Below, piece by piece: positions 1 to 10,867 of a DNA stretch of 64,000 nucleotides; position 1 is the stretch's first letter, and the number at the start of each line of letters is the position of its first letter. Below the pieces are notes generated by a model. It worked only from the letters and a program-made list of their open reading frames with translations. It had not been told where the DNA came from and ran no database searches. Source of the stretch: Aegilops tauschii subsp. strangulata (lineage: Eukaryota > Streptophyta > Magnoliopsida > Poales > Poaceae); NCBI RefSeq assembly GCF_002575655.3, contig NC_053036.3:155658627-155722626 (forward strand), in the 5' to 3' direction. A program made the position numbers and the translations under genes.

Positions 1-2148
1 GACAACTAAGATCCTAAGCTTGGGGATGCCCCGGATGGCATCCCCTCTTTCGTCTTCGTCTATCGGTAACTTTACTTGAGGCTATATTTTTATTCACCAC
101 ATGATATGTGTTTCTCTTGGAGCGTCATTTTATTTTCTTTTGTTTTGCTTGCTGTTTGAATAAAATACCAAGATCTGAAATTCTTAAATGTTAGAGAGCC
201 TTCACATAGTTTCATAATTATTCGACTACTCATTGATCTTCACTTATATCTTTTGGAGTAGTTTGTCATTTGCTCTAGTACTTCACTTATATCTTTTTAG
301 AGAACGACGGTGGTTTTGTTTTGAAGAAATAGATGAACTCTCATGCTTCACTTATATTATTTTGAGAGTCTTAAACAGCATGTTAATTTCCTTAGGTTAT
401 GAATTTAGTCCTAATATGATGGGCATCCAAGAGGGATAATAAAACTTTCATATAAAGTGCATTGAATACTATGAGAAGTTTGATAGTTGATGATTGTTTT
501 GAGATATGAAGATGGTAATATTAGAGTCGTGCTAGTTAAGTAATTGTGAATTTGAGAAATACTTGTGTTGAAGTTTGCAAGTCCCGTAGCATGCACGTAT
601 GGTAAACGTTGTGTGACAAATTTGAAGCACGAGGTATTTCTTTGATTATCATCCTTTGTGTGGAGGTCGGGATCGCGCGATGGTTAACTCCTACCAATCC
701 TTCCCCTAGGAGCATGCACGTAGTGCTTGGTTTTTGATGACTTGTAGATTTTTGCAATAAGTATGTGAGTTCTTTATGACTAATGTTGGGTCCATGGATT
801 ATACGCACTCTCACCTTCCATCATTGCTAGCCTCTTCGGTACCGTGCATTGCCCTTTCTCACCTTGAGAGTTGGTGCAAACTTCGCCGGTGCATCCAAAC
901 CCCGTGATATGATACTCTCTATCACACATAAACTTCCTTATATCTTCCTCAAAACAGCCACCATACCTACCTATTATGGCATTTCCATAGCCATTCCGAG
1001 ATATATTGCCATGCAACTTTCCACCGTTCCGTTTATTATGACATGCTTTATCATTGTCATATTGCCTTGCATGATCATGTAGTTGACATCGTATTTGTGG
1101 CAAAGCCACCATGCATAATTTTTCATACATGTCACGCTTGATTCATTGCCCATTCCGGTACACCGCCGGAGGCACTCATATAGAGTCATATTTTGTCCTA
1201 GTATCGAGTTGTAATCCATGAGTTCTAAATAAATAGAAGTGTGATGATCATCATTATTAGAGCATTGTCCCTTAAAAAAAAGGAAAGGCCAAATAAAAAA
1301 GAGAAAGGCCAAAAAAAAGGAAGGCTCCAAAAAAAGAAAAAAAAAGAAAAAAGAAAAAAGGGGACAATGTTACTATCCTTTTTCCACACTTGTGCTTCAA
1401 AGTAGCACCATGATCTTTATGATAGAGAGTCTCTTATTTTGTCACTTTCATATACTAGTGGGAATTTTTCATTATAGAACTTGGCTTGTATATTCCAACA
1501 ATGGGCTTCCTGAAATGCCCTAGGTCTTCGTGAGCAAGCAAGTTGGATGCACACCCACTTAGTTTCTTTTGTTGAGCTTTCATACATTTATAGCTCTAGT
1601 GCATCCGTTGCATGGCAATCCCTACTCCTTGCATTAACATCAATTGATGGGCATCTCCCTAGCCCGTTGATTAGCCGCGTCAATGTGAGGCTTTCTCCTT
1701 GTTTGTCTTCTCCACACAACCCCCATCATCATATTCTATTCCACCTATAGTGCTATGTCCATGGCTCACGCTCATGTATTGCGTGAAAATTGAAAGAGTT
1801 TGAGAATACTAAAGTATGAAACAATTGCTTGGCTGAAACCGGGGTTGGGCATGATTTGGATATTTTGTGTGACGAAGATGGAGCATAGCCAAACTATATG
1901 ATTTTGTAGGGATGAACTTTCTTTGGCCATGTTATTTTGAGAAGACATGATTACTTTGTTAGTATGCTTGAAGTATTATTATTTTTATGTCAATATTAAA
2001 TTTTTTTCTTGAATCTTATGGATCTGAATATTCTTGCCACAATAAAGAAGATTACATTGATAAATATGTTAGGTAGCATTCCACATCAAAAATTCTGTTT
2101 TTATCATTTACCTACTCGAGGACGAGCAGGAATTAAGCTTGGGGATGC
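1..2148 (+). mobile_element. 3' internal region of a Sabrina/WHAM-type LTR retrotransposon
   Basis: This stretch lies directly upstream of a 3' LTR. It is AT-rich and holds no convincing coding frame; the short ORFs in it are chance. The motif AAGCTTGGGGATGC occurs near position 20 and again just before the LTR at about 2136-2148, where it occupies the polypurine-tract position. The reverse complement of 28540-30400 is similar, so this is the non-coding tail between pol and the 3' LTR of one family. The coding part and the 5' LTR would lie left of the window. The family name is recalled, not searched. Confidence 0.8.
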
Positions 2149-3788
2149 TGATACGTCTCCAACGTATCTATAATTTTTGATTGTTCCATGCTTTTATATT
2201 ATCCATCTAGGATGTTTTATATGCATTTATATGCTATTTCATATGATTTTTGGGACTAACCTATTAACCTAGAGCCCAGTGCCAGTTTCTGTTTTTTCCT
2301 TGTTTTTGAGTATTGCAGAAAAGGAAAACCAAACGGAGTCCAATTGACCTGAAAATTGACAGGGATTATTTTTGGACCAGAAGAAGCCCACGGAGCATCG
2401 GAGATGGACCAGAAGAGTCCCGAGGCACCCACGAGGGTGGGGGGCGCGCCCTACCCCCTGGGCGCACCCCCCTTCCTCGTGGCCGCCTCGGAGACCCCCC
2501 TGACTTGTTCCCGACGCCAAAACCTCTTATATATACAGAAACCCCCAGAACATAACCTAGATCGGGAGTCCCGCCGCCGCAAGCCTCTGTAGCCACCAAA
2601 AACCAATTGGGACCCTGTTCTGGCACCCTGCCGGAGGGGGATCCCTCACCGGTGGCCATCTTCATCACCCCGGCGCTCTCCATGACGAGGAGGGAGTAGT
2701 TCACCCTCAGGGCTGAGGGTATGTACCAGTAGCTATGTGTTTGATCTCTCTCTCTCTCTCTCGTGTTCTTGATTTTGGCACAATCTTGATGTATCGCGAG
2801 CTTTGCTATTGTAGTTGGATCTTATGATGTTTCTGCCCCTCTACTTTATTGTAATGGATTGAGTTTTCCCTTTGAAGTTATCTTATCGGATTGAGTCTTT
2901 AAGGATTTGAGAACACTTGATGTATGTCTTGCATGTACTTATCTGTGGTGACAATGGGATATTCACGTGATCCGCTTGATGTATGTTTTGGTGATCAACT
3001 TGCGAGTTCCGTTTGTGAACTTATGCATAGGGGTTGGCACACGTTTTCGTCTTGACTCTCCGGTAGAAACTTTGGGGCACTCTTTGAAGTACTTTGTGTT
3101 GGTTTGAATAGATGAATCTGAGATTGTGTGATGCATATTGTATAATCATACCCACGGATACTTGAGGTGACACTGGAGTATCTAGGTGACATTAGGGTTT
3201 TGGTTGATATGTGTCTTAAGGTTTTATTCTAGTACGAACTCTTGAATAGATCGATCCGAAAGAATAACTTTGAGGTGGTTTCGTACCCTACAATAATCTC
3301 TTCGTTTGTTCTCCGCTATTAGTGACTTTGGAGTGACTCTTTGTTGCATGTTGAGGGATAGTTATATGATCCAGTTATGTTATTATTGTTGAGAGAACCT
3401 GCACTAGTGAAAGTATGAACCCTAGGCCTTGTTTCCTAGCATTGCAATACCGTTTATGCTCACTTTTACCACTTGTTACCTTGCTGTTTTTATATTTTCA
3501 GATTACAAAAACCTATATCTACCATCCATATTACACTTGTATCACCATCTCTTCGCCGAACTAGTGCACCTATACAATTTACCATTGTATTGGGTGTGTT
3601 GGGGACACAAGAGACTCTTTGTTATTTGGTTGCAGGGTTGTTTGAGAGAGACCATCTTCATCCTACGCCTCCCACGGATTGATAAACCTTAGGTCATCCA
3701 CTTGAGGGAAATTTGCTACTGTCCTACACACCTCTGCACTTGGAGGCCCAACAACGTCTACAAGAAGAAGGTTGCGTAGTAGACATCA
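2149..3788 (+). mobile_element. 3' LTR of the Sabrina/WHAM-type element
   Basis: The LTR starts TGATACGTCTCCAACGTATC and ends GTAGTAGACATCA, giving TG...CA ends and about 1.64 kb. A CT microsatellite sits near 2743-2762. The start is shared with the LTR starts at 8865 (plus) and 28539 (minus), but the body and 3' end differ from those two, so it belongs to a related subfamily (Sabrina-like by recall). It abuts Tat-type internal DNA at 3789, which suggests insertion into that element. The target-site duplication cannot be tested because the 5' end is outside the window. Confidence 0.85.
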
Positions 3789-4364
3789 AGCTGGTCAGCC
3801 ACACGACGACTTATCAAGATCCCTCGGGATTTCTTCCGTATTACGCGAAGGACCGTTTTCCGGTCACCTATGCAATATATCCGAATTAGGATAGCCGCAT
3901 ATATACCAGGGGCTACTTTGTAGTCCCATCGTCAAACTCCTACGACTAAGTGAGAGCAATAAAACGGCATAGTCTGATTGCCTGGTTCACCGCACTAACA
4001 CCTCCTTCACGGACTAAGACGTTGGGTTAAGTGTAGTCACGTGCAATTCCGAACACCCCATTAGTATCTACAAGGGGGCTGAAGCCGACGACTAGGAACT
4101 CTCAGATATAAAAAAGGCCACACAGGAGGATAACACTATTCATAAACAAAGAAATATATTACATAAGACTTAGTTCATGATACAAAATCCTGAACAATTC
4201 GGACTTGTTTATTCGAACACTACATCCTTAGATAAAAGTATGTTACCACCTGACAACTGGTTATTGATCCTCTGCTCATTTTTTTCAAAGAATCGAACAG
4301 AGTCTCAGGGGCTACTATCTATATACCGGCATATTTCTCATAAAAAAATTATTACATTGCGTAC

Positions 4365-5208
4365 CTTGAAGCCTACCAGCAGGCTGGAAAAGGCCTCGTT
4401 CAGCCCGCTTTTGGCGGACTGAATCTTCTCAGCCACCGTGCCCATTAGGATGCGATGCTCCTCCGGGATGGATGCACTTTGCAGTGCGTCCACCATGGTA
4501 TTCGGCGCCTCCGGATTAGCAAAGGTTGCCGCACCCCCCCTCTCCTATGGGGGGGGGTCACTGATCAGGCTCCGGAGCCTTATCGGTCTCCGGAGTAGTC
4601 TGCGGCTGGGGGTCAGATTGACCGAGGCCCCCGTCGCCGGCCTTCGTGAGGGTCGTACCCCTCAGCCTTTCGGTAGCTTAGGTGTTGCCCTCATGCGCCG
4701 TTGAGTCGCCCCCCGCATCTCTTCGAGGCCCGGGGAGGGCCTATGGGACGACACCTCGGGGTCATCCGCCTTAGATAGCGGGGAAGCCGGGGACGGCGAT
4801 TCGCTCTCCATCATCTCCGGCGGCAGATCCCCCGAGGATGAGGATAAATGAGGGATACTATGGGCCGGACTAAAAAGATAGAGCTTAGAGTTATCATAAC
4901 AGTTCATAAAGATTGGGTGAGTACGAAGAATCCCGGACAGCTTACGAGTCGGCTTGGGGTTTGGCCCGGCAACGATGCTTCAGGATGGCCTCCGCATCTG
5001 ACCCTGAGTCATCGGGGAGGGTGATTTTGTCCCTCTTGGAGGCTTGGGCCTCCAGGTCTTCCGAGGCCGCCCTCTTCTTTCCCTTGCGGAGAGGATCTTC
5101 TTCTCCCTCCTCCTCTTCCTCCTCCTCGTCATCGTCGTCCTCGTGAGAAGATTGGGCATCAACTTCTCCGGACACTGCATCCGAAGTGCCCTCCTATTTC
5201 TTCTTCTT

Positions 5209-5239
<31 letters not shown>

Positions 5240-6300
5240 TCCTTCTTTACCGGTGCCTAGTATGGCACCGGGACGAGCATCCTCATTAGTAGAGGATTGG
5301 CTGGGTCTTCGGGGAGCAGAGCCGGACACCGGATCTCCTCCTCCTTCTTGATCCAGACCTGTTAGGGGATGGATTGTTCAAATACTTCTCCTTTGTAACA
5401 ATAAATCTACTAATGTTTGGAGATTTTGGAATTTACCTCAGAAGCCGGATGGTTGCAGTCGAGGCCGGTGTCGTCCGATGACTTCGGCCATGTTTTCTGC
5501 TTCTTAAAAAGAAGCTTCCAGATCCCCTTATGAGTTGTGCCATAGAATCGTTGCAGAGTCCGCGACCCTTCTGGGTTGAACTCCCACATCTTGAGGGGTC
5601 GCCGCTGGCAGGGAAGTGTTTTGCGGATCAGCATCACTTGTACTACATCGGTGAGGGTAATGTCCTTCGCTATCATGCTCTGGACACGTTTTTGTAACAA
5701 CAGTACCTCAAGGACCGACCCCTAGTCCGGACACTTATCGGTCCAGGAGGTGAGCCTCAGCGGGGGTCCGGATATAAAAGCTGGAGCAGCTGCCCACTTG
5801 GAGCCACGGGGTTCTGTGATATAGAACCATTCCTGTTGCCATATCTTGACGGTGTCCACAAAGACTCCCTTTGGCCAATTGACTTTGGGGAGCTTGCTCA
5901 CCATGGCACCACCACACTCCGCGTGTTGCCCGTCGACCACCTTCGGCTTCACATTGAAAATCTCGAGCCATAAGCAGAAATTTGGAGGGACACGGAGGAA
6001 GGCCTCACACACGACGATAAATGCCGAGATGTGGAGGAACGAATTTGGGGCCAGATTGTGAAAATCCAACCTGTAGTAAAACATGAGTCCCCTCAAGAAG
6101 GGGTGGAGGGCGAATCCGAGCCCGCGGAAGAAGTGGGGGATGAACACCACCCTTTCGCCGGGCTCCGGAGTGGGGATGACCTGCGCCGGATCAGGAAGCC
6201 TGTGCTTGATTGCTGCGGTTAGATACCACGCATCCCGCAGCTCCTTGATGTTCTCCTCCGTGACGGAGGAGGCCATCCACTTGCCTTGAGAGCCGGCCAT
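4365..6300 (-). pseudogene. Antisense 'putative gypsy type transposon' (Transposase_28-like) gene, multi-exon, broken
   Basis: The gene starts at ATG 6300 (MAGSQGKW). The first exon runs to a GT donor at 5437/5436 and matches the Transposase_28-like (PF04195) domain style, with the motif FRGLGFALHPFLRGLMFYYR at about residues 87-106. One in-frame TAG (5722-5724) interrupts it, and the same frame continues to the donor. A second exon begins at about 5368 after an AG acceptor. It has a lysine run encoded by an AAG repeat, then an acidic Asp/Glu tract, and contains two further in-frame TAG codons. A third coding stretch at about 4500-4365 reads in the style of this family and ends in a GT donor. 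The gene is antisense to its LTR. Its function is unknown; the protein family is known only from plant retroelements. Several stops make this copy non-functional. Confidence 0.7.
5198..5238 (+). repeat. (TTC)n microsatellite inside the antisense gene
   Basis: About 13-14 uninterrupted TTC units. On the minus strand this is (AAG)n and encodes a lysine run within exon 2 of the antisense retroelement gene, so length changes stay in frame. Confidence 0.95.
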
Positions 6301-6827
6301 GGTCGGAGGAGTTGCTAAGGAGAGAAAAGCTTGGAGTTTGGGTGCTGGAGCTCGAGGACGGGGAGGCAAAGAGAGAATGAGGCGCACAGTGGAAGAGTTG
6401 GATTCTATCCACTTATATGGACTGCGAATATCAAGCGTCCCCCTCCCTCAAGCCTTAAAACTCGCCTGTTCCCAAGGGGTCGTGCGAACGGCATGGTTGG
6501 ATTACCCAAATCTGTATTGATGAGAATCCCGCAATAAGGGGGCACGATCTATGCCTTGACAAGGCGTGTCAGTAGAGGTTGCGTATTGAAATGCAAGGCG
6601 GGAGGCCCAAAAAATGGTTCGAGATGATAACAGGACCAAACGTGGCGCTCCACCGGAAAGGACCGTCGATGGATATATTCTAAGTGTTATGCTATTGTAC
6701 AGAGCCGGATATAGATCTCTTGTTCAGGGAGCTGCTTTCAAGTGTTCGGAGGAGGAACCCGCCTTGCAACGCCGAAGACAATTTGCGCGCCGGATACATC
6801 GTCATTGAAGCCCGGTTCAGGGGCTAC

Positions 6828-7298
6828 TGAGGGAGTCCTGGATTACGGGGTCCTCGGGCGTCCGGGCTATGTGACATGGGCCGGACTCATGGGCCGTGAA
6901 GATACTAGATGGAAGGCTTTCCCCCGTGTACAGACGGGACTCTCCTTGGCGTGGAAGGCAAGCTTGGCGTGCGGATATGAAGATTCCTTTCTCTATAAAC
7001 TGACTCTGTACAACCCTAGCCCCCTCTAGTGTCTATATAAACTGGAGGGTTTAGTCCGTTGAGGCAATCATAATTATACAGGCTAGACATCTAGGGTTTA
7101 GCCACTACGATCTCGAGGTAGATCAACTCTTGTAACCCCTATACTCATCAAAGTCAATCAAGCAGGAAGTAGGGTATTACCTCCATCGAGAGGGCCCGAA
7201 CCTGGGTAAACATTGTGTCCCTGCCTCCTGTTACCATCGATCCTTAGACGCACAGTTCGGGACCCCCTACCCGAGATCTGCCGGTTTTGACACTGACA
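6828..7298 (+). mobile_element. 3' LTR of the first Tat-type element
   Basis: The LTR starts TGAGGGAGTCCTGGATTACG immediately after the polypurine-like TTCAGGGGCTAC and ends TTTTGACACTGACA, giving TG...CA ends and 471 bp. A TATA-like CTATATAAAC lies at about 7034-7043 within it. A short LTR with a long internal region and an antisense gene is consistent with Tat-lineage elements. Confidence 0.8.
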
Positions 7299-7306
7299 GG
7301 AACCCC

Positions 7307-7962
7307 ATGAGGCTCCAGGTGCCTGAGCTTCCTCCCGAGACACTGCTCACGGTGCTCGAGCTTCTGACAGGCGACCCAACGCCAGCCACGCTTCCGGAGG
7401 AGGGCTACCTCCTGTTCCAATGCTCGAACAAGGAGGACTTCATGAGGCAGATGCCCCTTTTGTATGAGTGGGGGCTGCGCCCAGCAGGCCTTGAAGGGCC
7501 TCGCGAGAACCCCGTCTTCGTGGCTCCTTTGCTTGCCGAACCTGTGGTGCACGCCCCAGATGTGGATGCAGGGGGGCGCACGCCGCTGGGTACCGCTGGG
7601 GCAACTGCTGTGGAACTGGTGGCAACAGGTGCTCCCGAGGCAGCCGTCTCCGAGGCACTGACGGGGCCCTCTGAGGTGACCACTGGAGAGCTGGCACAGC
7701 CCGATGCTCCTGAGGTGTCAGCCCCGAGGCCCGGGCAAGCGGTCCTGAGGTGGCGGCTGGTGAACGGGCACAACCTGATGCTCCTAAGGCCGCCGCCCCA
7801 GGAGCCACGTCGAGTGCCCCAGACGTTGTGGACCACGCCCAGGGCTTTGGGCAGCTTCGCCTGAACCTCATCGCGCTCCACAAGAGGAAAGGGTCTCCAA
7901 GCTGTAGTGGTGACGCCTACCAGCCATTGAAGCAGAGGAAATACATAGCCATAGACGAGTAA
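7307..7962 (+). pseudogene. Retroelement-type ORF remnant with a frameshift
   Basis: A GC-rich open frame from 7307 to 7864 encodes a Pro/Ala/Glu-rich protein starting MRLQVPELPPETLLTVLELL. A second frame (7750-7962) takes over and ends at a splice-donor-like GACGA/GTAAGTACC. I recognise the style (LLTGDP, QCSNKEDF, GLEGPRENPVFV motifs) as a protein repeated many times in Triticeae retroelement DNA, but I cannot assign a function. The frame change near 7750-7860 implies an indel. The Tat-type element ending at 7298 lies directly upstream and probably inserted into this older element. Confidence 0.5.
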
Positions 7963-8864
7963 GTACCTTTTCTTCGAGGTTTCCTGTGTGTCGCGTCCTT
8001 TCCTGACGTTGGCTCCTCGGGGTCCCCTCGGCTGTGGTAGCGAAATCTCCTGAGGAGCGACCCCCACCAGCGCTTGACTCGCTCTTGATTTTGAGCCCCC
8101 TGCACCGGACTCCCGCGGGAGGCGCGGGGCCGGTCCGAGCGACCGATGTGTTGCTGGGGGGCCGTGACCTTGAGCTTCCGACATCCTTCCTTCGTGGCCT
8201 AGCCTGGGGCGTGGGAGGCTTGCCAAGGGCTCCTTCGTTGGTCATTACTGGTGGCTGGGCACTCCCAGCGTCGGCTTCATCTTCAGGCAGCGAGACCGCG
8301 CTGCCCGGTACCTTCGCCGAGGCCCGAGGGGCGGCGGGGAAGGCACTGGCCTCCGTCCAAATCATTGCCTCATGCCAAAATTCAACTTCATTTGCCTAGC
8401 CAACCTTCCTCAGTGAGTTTTCAAAGTTTCTGTCAGGCAGAAGGCATTGTGAAGGAAGTACTAGCTAGGAGTATCCAAATGACTTTAAACTTTGCACACC
8501 TCTTCATGTGCTCATATCATTACCCTCCTCCAATTTTCAGCTCTACCCAATCATTTATGTGAGCACAGCTTCAATTCTTTGATTCTATGAATATTTTCAG
8601 GTTGTGAAGCAAGTATAATTTATATTGCTTCATTAATTCTGAAAAAGTACCAGATCATGCTCCTACCCAAATCACTTCTCTCCGCCAAATTTGGGACCAT
8701 TTCATCAAGACAACATTTCTCTAGAATTATCCCAAGTTTCTGGACAGAAAGGATGTTTGTGAAGGAAGTACCATTTTGGCATGTCCAATTGGTATGAAAT
8801 TTTTACAGCATCTTTATATGTCCAAATCATCATGATTTACCAAATTTCAGCTCAAGTGGCTACA
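7963..8864. repeat. Unassigned retroelement debris with an internal imperfect repeat
   Basis: No convincing gene. The first 400 bases are GC-rich and may be an intron or tail of the preceding ORF. From about 8400 the base composition turns AT-rich, and the block beginning GTGAAGGAAGTA occurs twice (8449 and 8759) with similar sequence following, about 310 bp apart. It ends where the next LTR starts at 8865. Confidence 0.5.
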
Positions 8865-10149
8865 TGATACGTCTCCAACGTATCTATAATTTTTGATTGT
8901 TCCATGCTATTATATTATCAATCTTGGATGTTTTATAATCATTTTATATCATTTTTTGGTACTAACCTATTGACATAGTGCCAAGTGCCAGTTGCTGTTT
9001 TGTGCATGTTTTTTACATCACAGGAAATCAATACCAAACAGAGTCCAAATGCAACGGAACTTCATGGAGAATTTTTTTGGACCAGAAGACACCTAATGGG
9101 CCCTGGCTGCGCCAGGGGGGGTGCTCCGAGGAGAGCACAACCCACCAGGGCGCGCCAGGAGGCCCAGGCGCGCCCTGGTGGGTTGTGCCCACTACAGGTG
9201 CCCCCCGGACCGCCTCTTTGCTCTATAAATACCCCAATATTCCCAAAACCCTAGGGGAGTCGACGAAATATTGATCCAGCCGCCGCAGAGTCCAGAACCA
9301 CCAGATCCAATCTAGACACAACCTCGGATGGGGTTCACCACCTCCATTGGTGCCTCTCCGATGATGCGTGAGTAGTTCTTTGTAGACCTTCGGGTCCTTA
9401 GTTAGTAGCTAGATGGCTTCCTCTCTCTCGCTGAATTCTCAATACAATGGTCTCTTGGAGATCCATATGATGTAACTCTTATTGCGGTGTGTTTGTTGGG
9501 ATCTGATGAACTTTGGGTTTATGATCAATTATATCTTTTTATATCCATGAAAGTATTTGAGTTTCTTTGATCTCTTTTATGCATGATCTCTTATAGCCTC
9601 GTATTTCTTCTCCGATATTTGGGTTTTGTTTGGCCAACTTGATCTATTTATCTTGCAATGGGAAGAGGTTCTTTGTAGTGGGTTCGATCTTACGGTGCTT
9701 GATCCCAGTGACAGAAGGGGAACCGACACGTATGTATCGTTTCTACTGAGGATAAAATGATGGGGTCTATCTCTACATAGATAGATCTTGTCTACATCAT
9801 GTCATCATTCTTATTGCATTACTCCGTTTCTCCATGAACGTAATACACTAGATGCATGCTGGATAGCGGTCGATGTGTGGAGTAATAGTAGTAGATGCAG
9901 GCAGGATTCGGTCTACTAATCTTGGACGTGATGCCTATATAATGATCATTGCGTGGATATCGTCATGATTATTTGAAGTTCTATCAATTGCCCAACAGTA
10001 ATTTGTTTACCCACCGTTTGCTATTTTTCTCGAGAGAAGCCACTAGTGATACCTATGGCCCCGGGGTCTCTTTCTCATATATTTGCCTTTGCGATCTACT
10101 TTTCCTTTGCATTTATTTTCAGATCTATTAAACTAAAAATACAAAAAAT
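8865..10149 (+). mobile_element. Truncated 5' LTR of a WHAM-type element
   Basis: The LTR starts TGATACGTCTCCAACGTATC. It matches the reverse complement of the complete LTR at 26959-28539 along its length, up to a breakpoint just after the run CTAAAAATACAAAAAATG at about 10149. The matching minus-strand LTR continues for about 310 more bases, so this copy lacks its 3' end and joins directly to internal retroelement sequence by deletion. Confidence 0.8.
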
Positions 10150-10792
10150 GCAAGTGAGTTGAGTGCACTACATTATCTTTATGAAGTTTTGCTTGAGATT
10201 CGTGAATCTGAAAATTGTGATGAAGAAATTTATGAAGTGATTCATGATAGCTCCTTGAATGAAAAGCATGATTGCATTAATTTTACTATAAATTCTATTA
10301 ATGTCAATTGTGCTAATAATATGCAACACCCCAAGCTTGGGGATGCTTGTTTTTTATGTCCGCTACTTATTGCAATGATCATGATTGGGGTGATATTGTT
10401 TCTTATGATCTTGATAATTTATTTAAGCCCCATGATGAATATTTTTGCGATAATATTGAGTGTCAACTTTAGCCAAAAATAATCCCACATATTTGGAGAG
10501 TGTTCAATCTTATGAATTTTTTGATGAAAGTGGGTTTGGAGAGGTCATGACTTTATTTGATGATCCCACTATTTTGGAAGAGTGTCAACTTTGCATGCAT
10601 GTGGATCATAAAGAGAAAATTTTATATGATAGTTATATTATTAAATTTGATTATGATCCTACATATAATTATTATGAGAGAGTAAACTATGGTTGTAGAA
10701 ATTTTCATGTTATTAAATTTCCTCTCGTTGTGTTGAGATTGTCAATGTTTTATTCCTCTCCTTTGCATATGCTAGATATTTCTTGTGGAGGA
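10150..10792 (+). mobile_element. Internal fragment of the WHAM-type element
   Basis: AT-rich sequence with degraded open frames (10159-10482, 10460-10852). The peptide style (DSSLNEKHDCINFTINSI; NYYERVNYGCRNFHVIKFPL) is one I recall from the internal regions of Sabrina/WHAM-type Triticeae elements, where it forms a poorly understood ORF. Frame breaks make it non-coding. It joins a truncated LTR on the left and a fragment of a Tat-type antisense ORF on the right at about 10793. Confidence 0.6.
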
Positions 10793-10862
10793 AGAGAGAA
10801 ACCTCAGTCGACATGGGTGGCGAGGAGGACATGCTCATCCTCCCACGGCTGAGGCTTGGATT
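10793..10862 (-). pseudogene. Distal fragment of the second Tat-type antisense ORF
   Basis: On the minus strand this reads ESKPQPWEDEHVLLATHVD, then a TGA and GFSLPP, in the style of the Transposase_28-like protein. Its 5' portion lies about 14 kb to the right (24897-25113). The two pieces are in the same frame once the inserted compound and one copy of the 5-bp CCCCC repeat are discounted. The TGA at about 10807 is a separate nonsense change. The fragment is truncated on its other side by the WHAM-type fragment. Confidence 0.75.
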
Positions 10863-10867
10863 CCCCC
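10863..10867. repeat. Left target-site duplication CCCCC
   Basis: CCCCC directly precedes the LTR at 10868 and recurs directly after the LTR end at 24896. Five bases is the usual duplication for Ty3/gypsy integrases. Counting it once restores the frame of the interrupted antisense ORF. Confidence 0.75.

Larger units (their letters stand above)
3789..6827 (+). mobile_element. 3' internal part of a Tat-lineage-like Ty3/gypsy element
   Basis: This is the region upstream of the plus-strand LTR at 6828. It ends in the polypurine-like TTCAGGGGCTAC right before the LTR. Its main content is a gene on the opposite strand (4365-6300). The stretch 3789-4364 holds no gene that I can see. The internal region is cut on the left by the neighbouring LTR ending at 3788. 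An antisense gene between pol and the 3' LTR is known from Grande- and RIRE2-like (Tat-lineage) elements, which is the basis for the lineage call. Confidence 0.7.

Noticed and set aside
7405..8365. Minus-strand ORFs of 147-273 residues opposite the retroelement ORF
   Set aside because: GC-rich shadows of the plus-strand frame at 7307-7962, with Pro/Arg/Ser-rich content and no motif.
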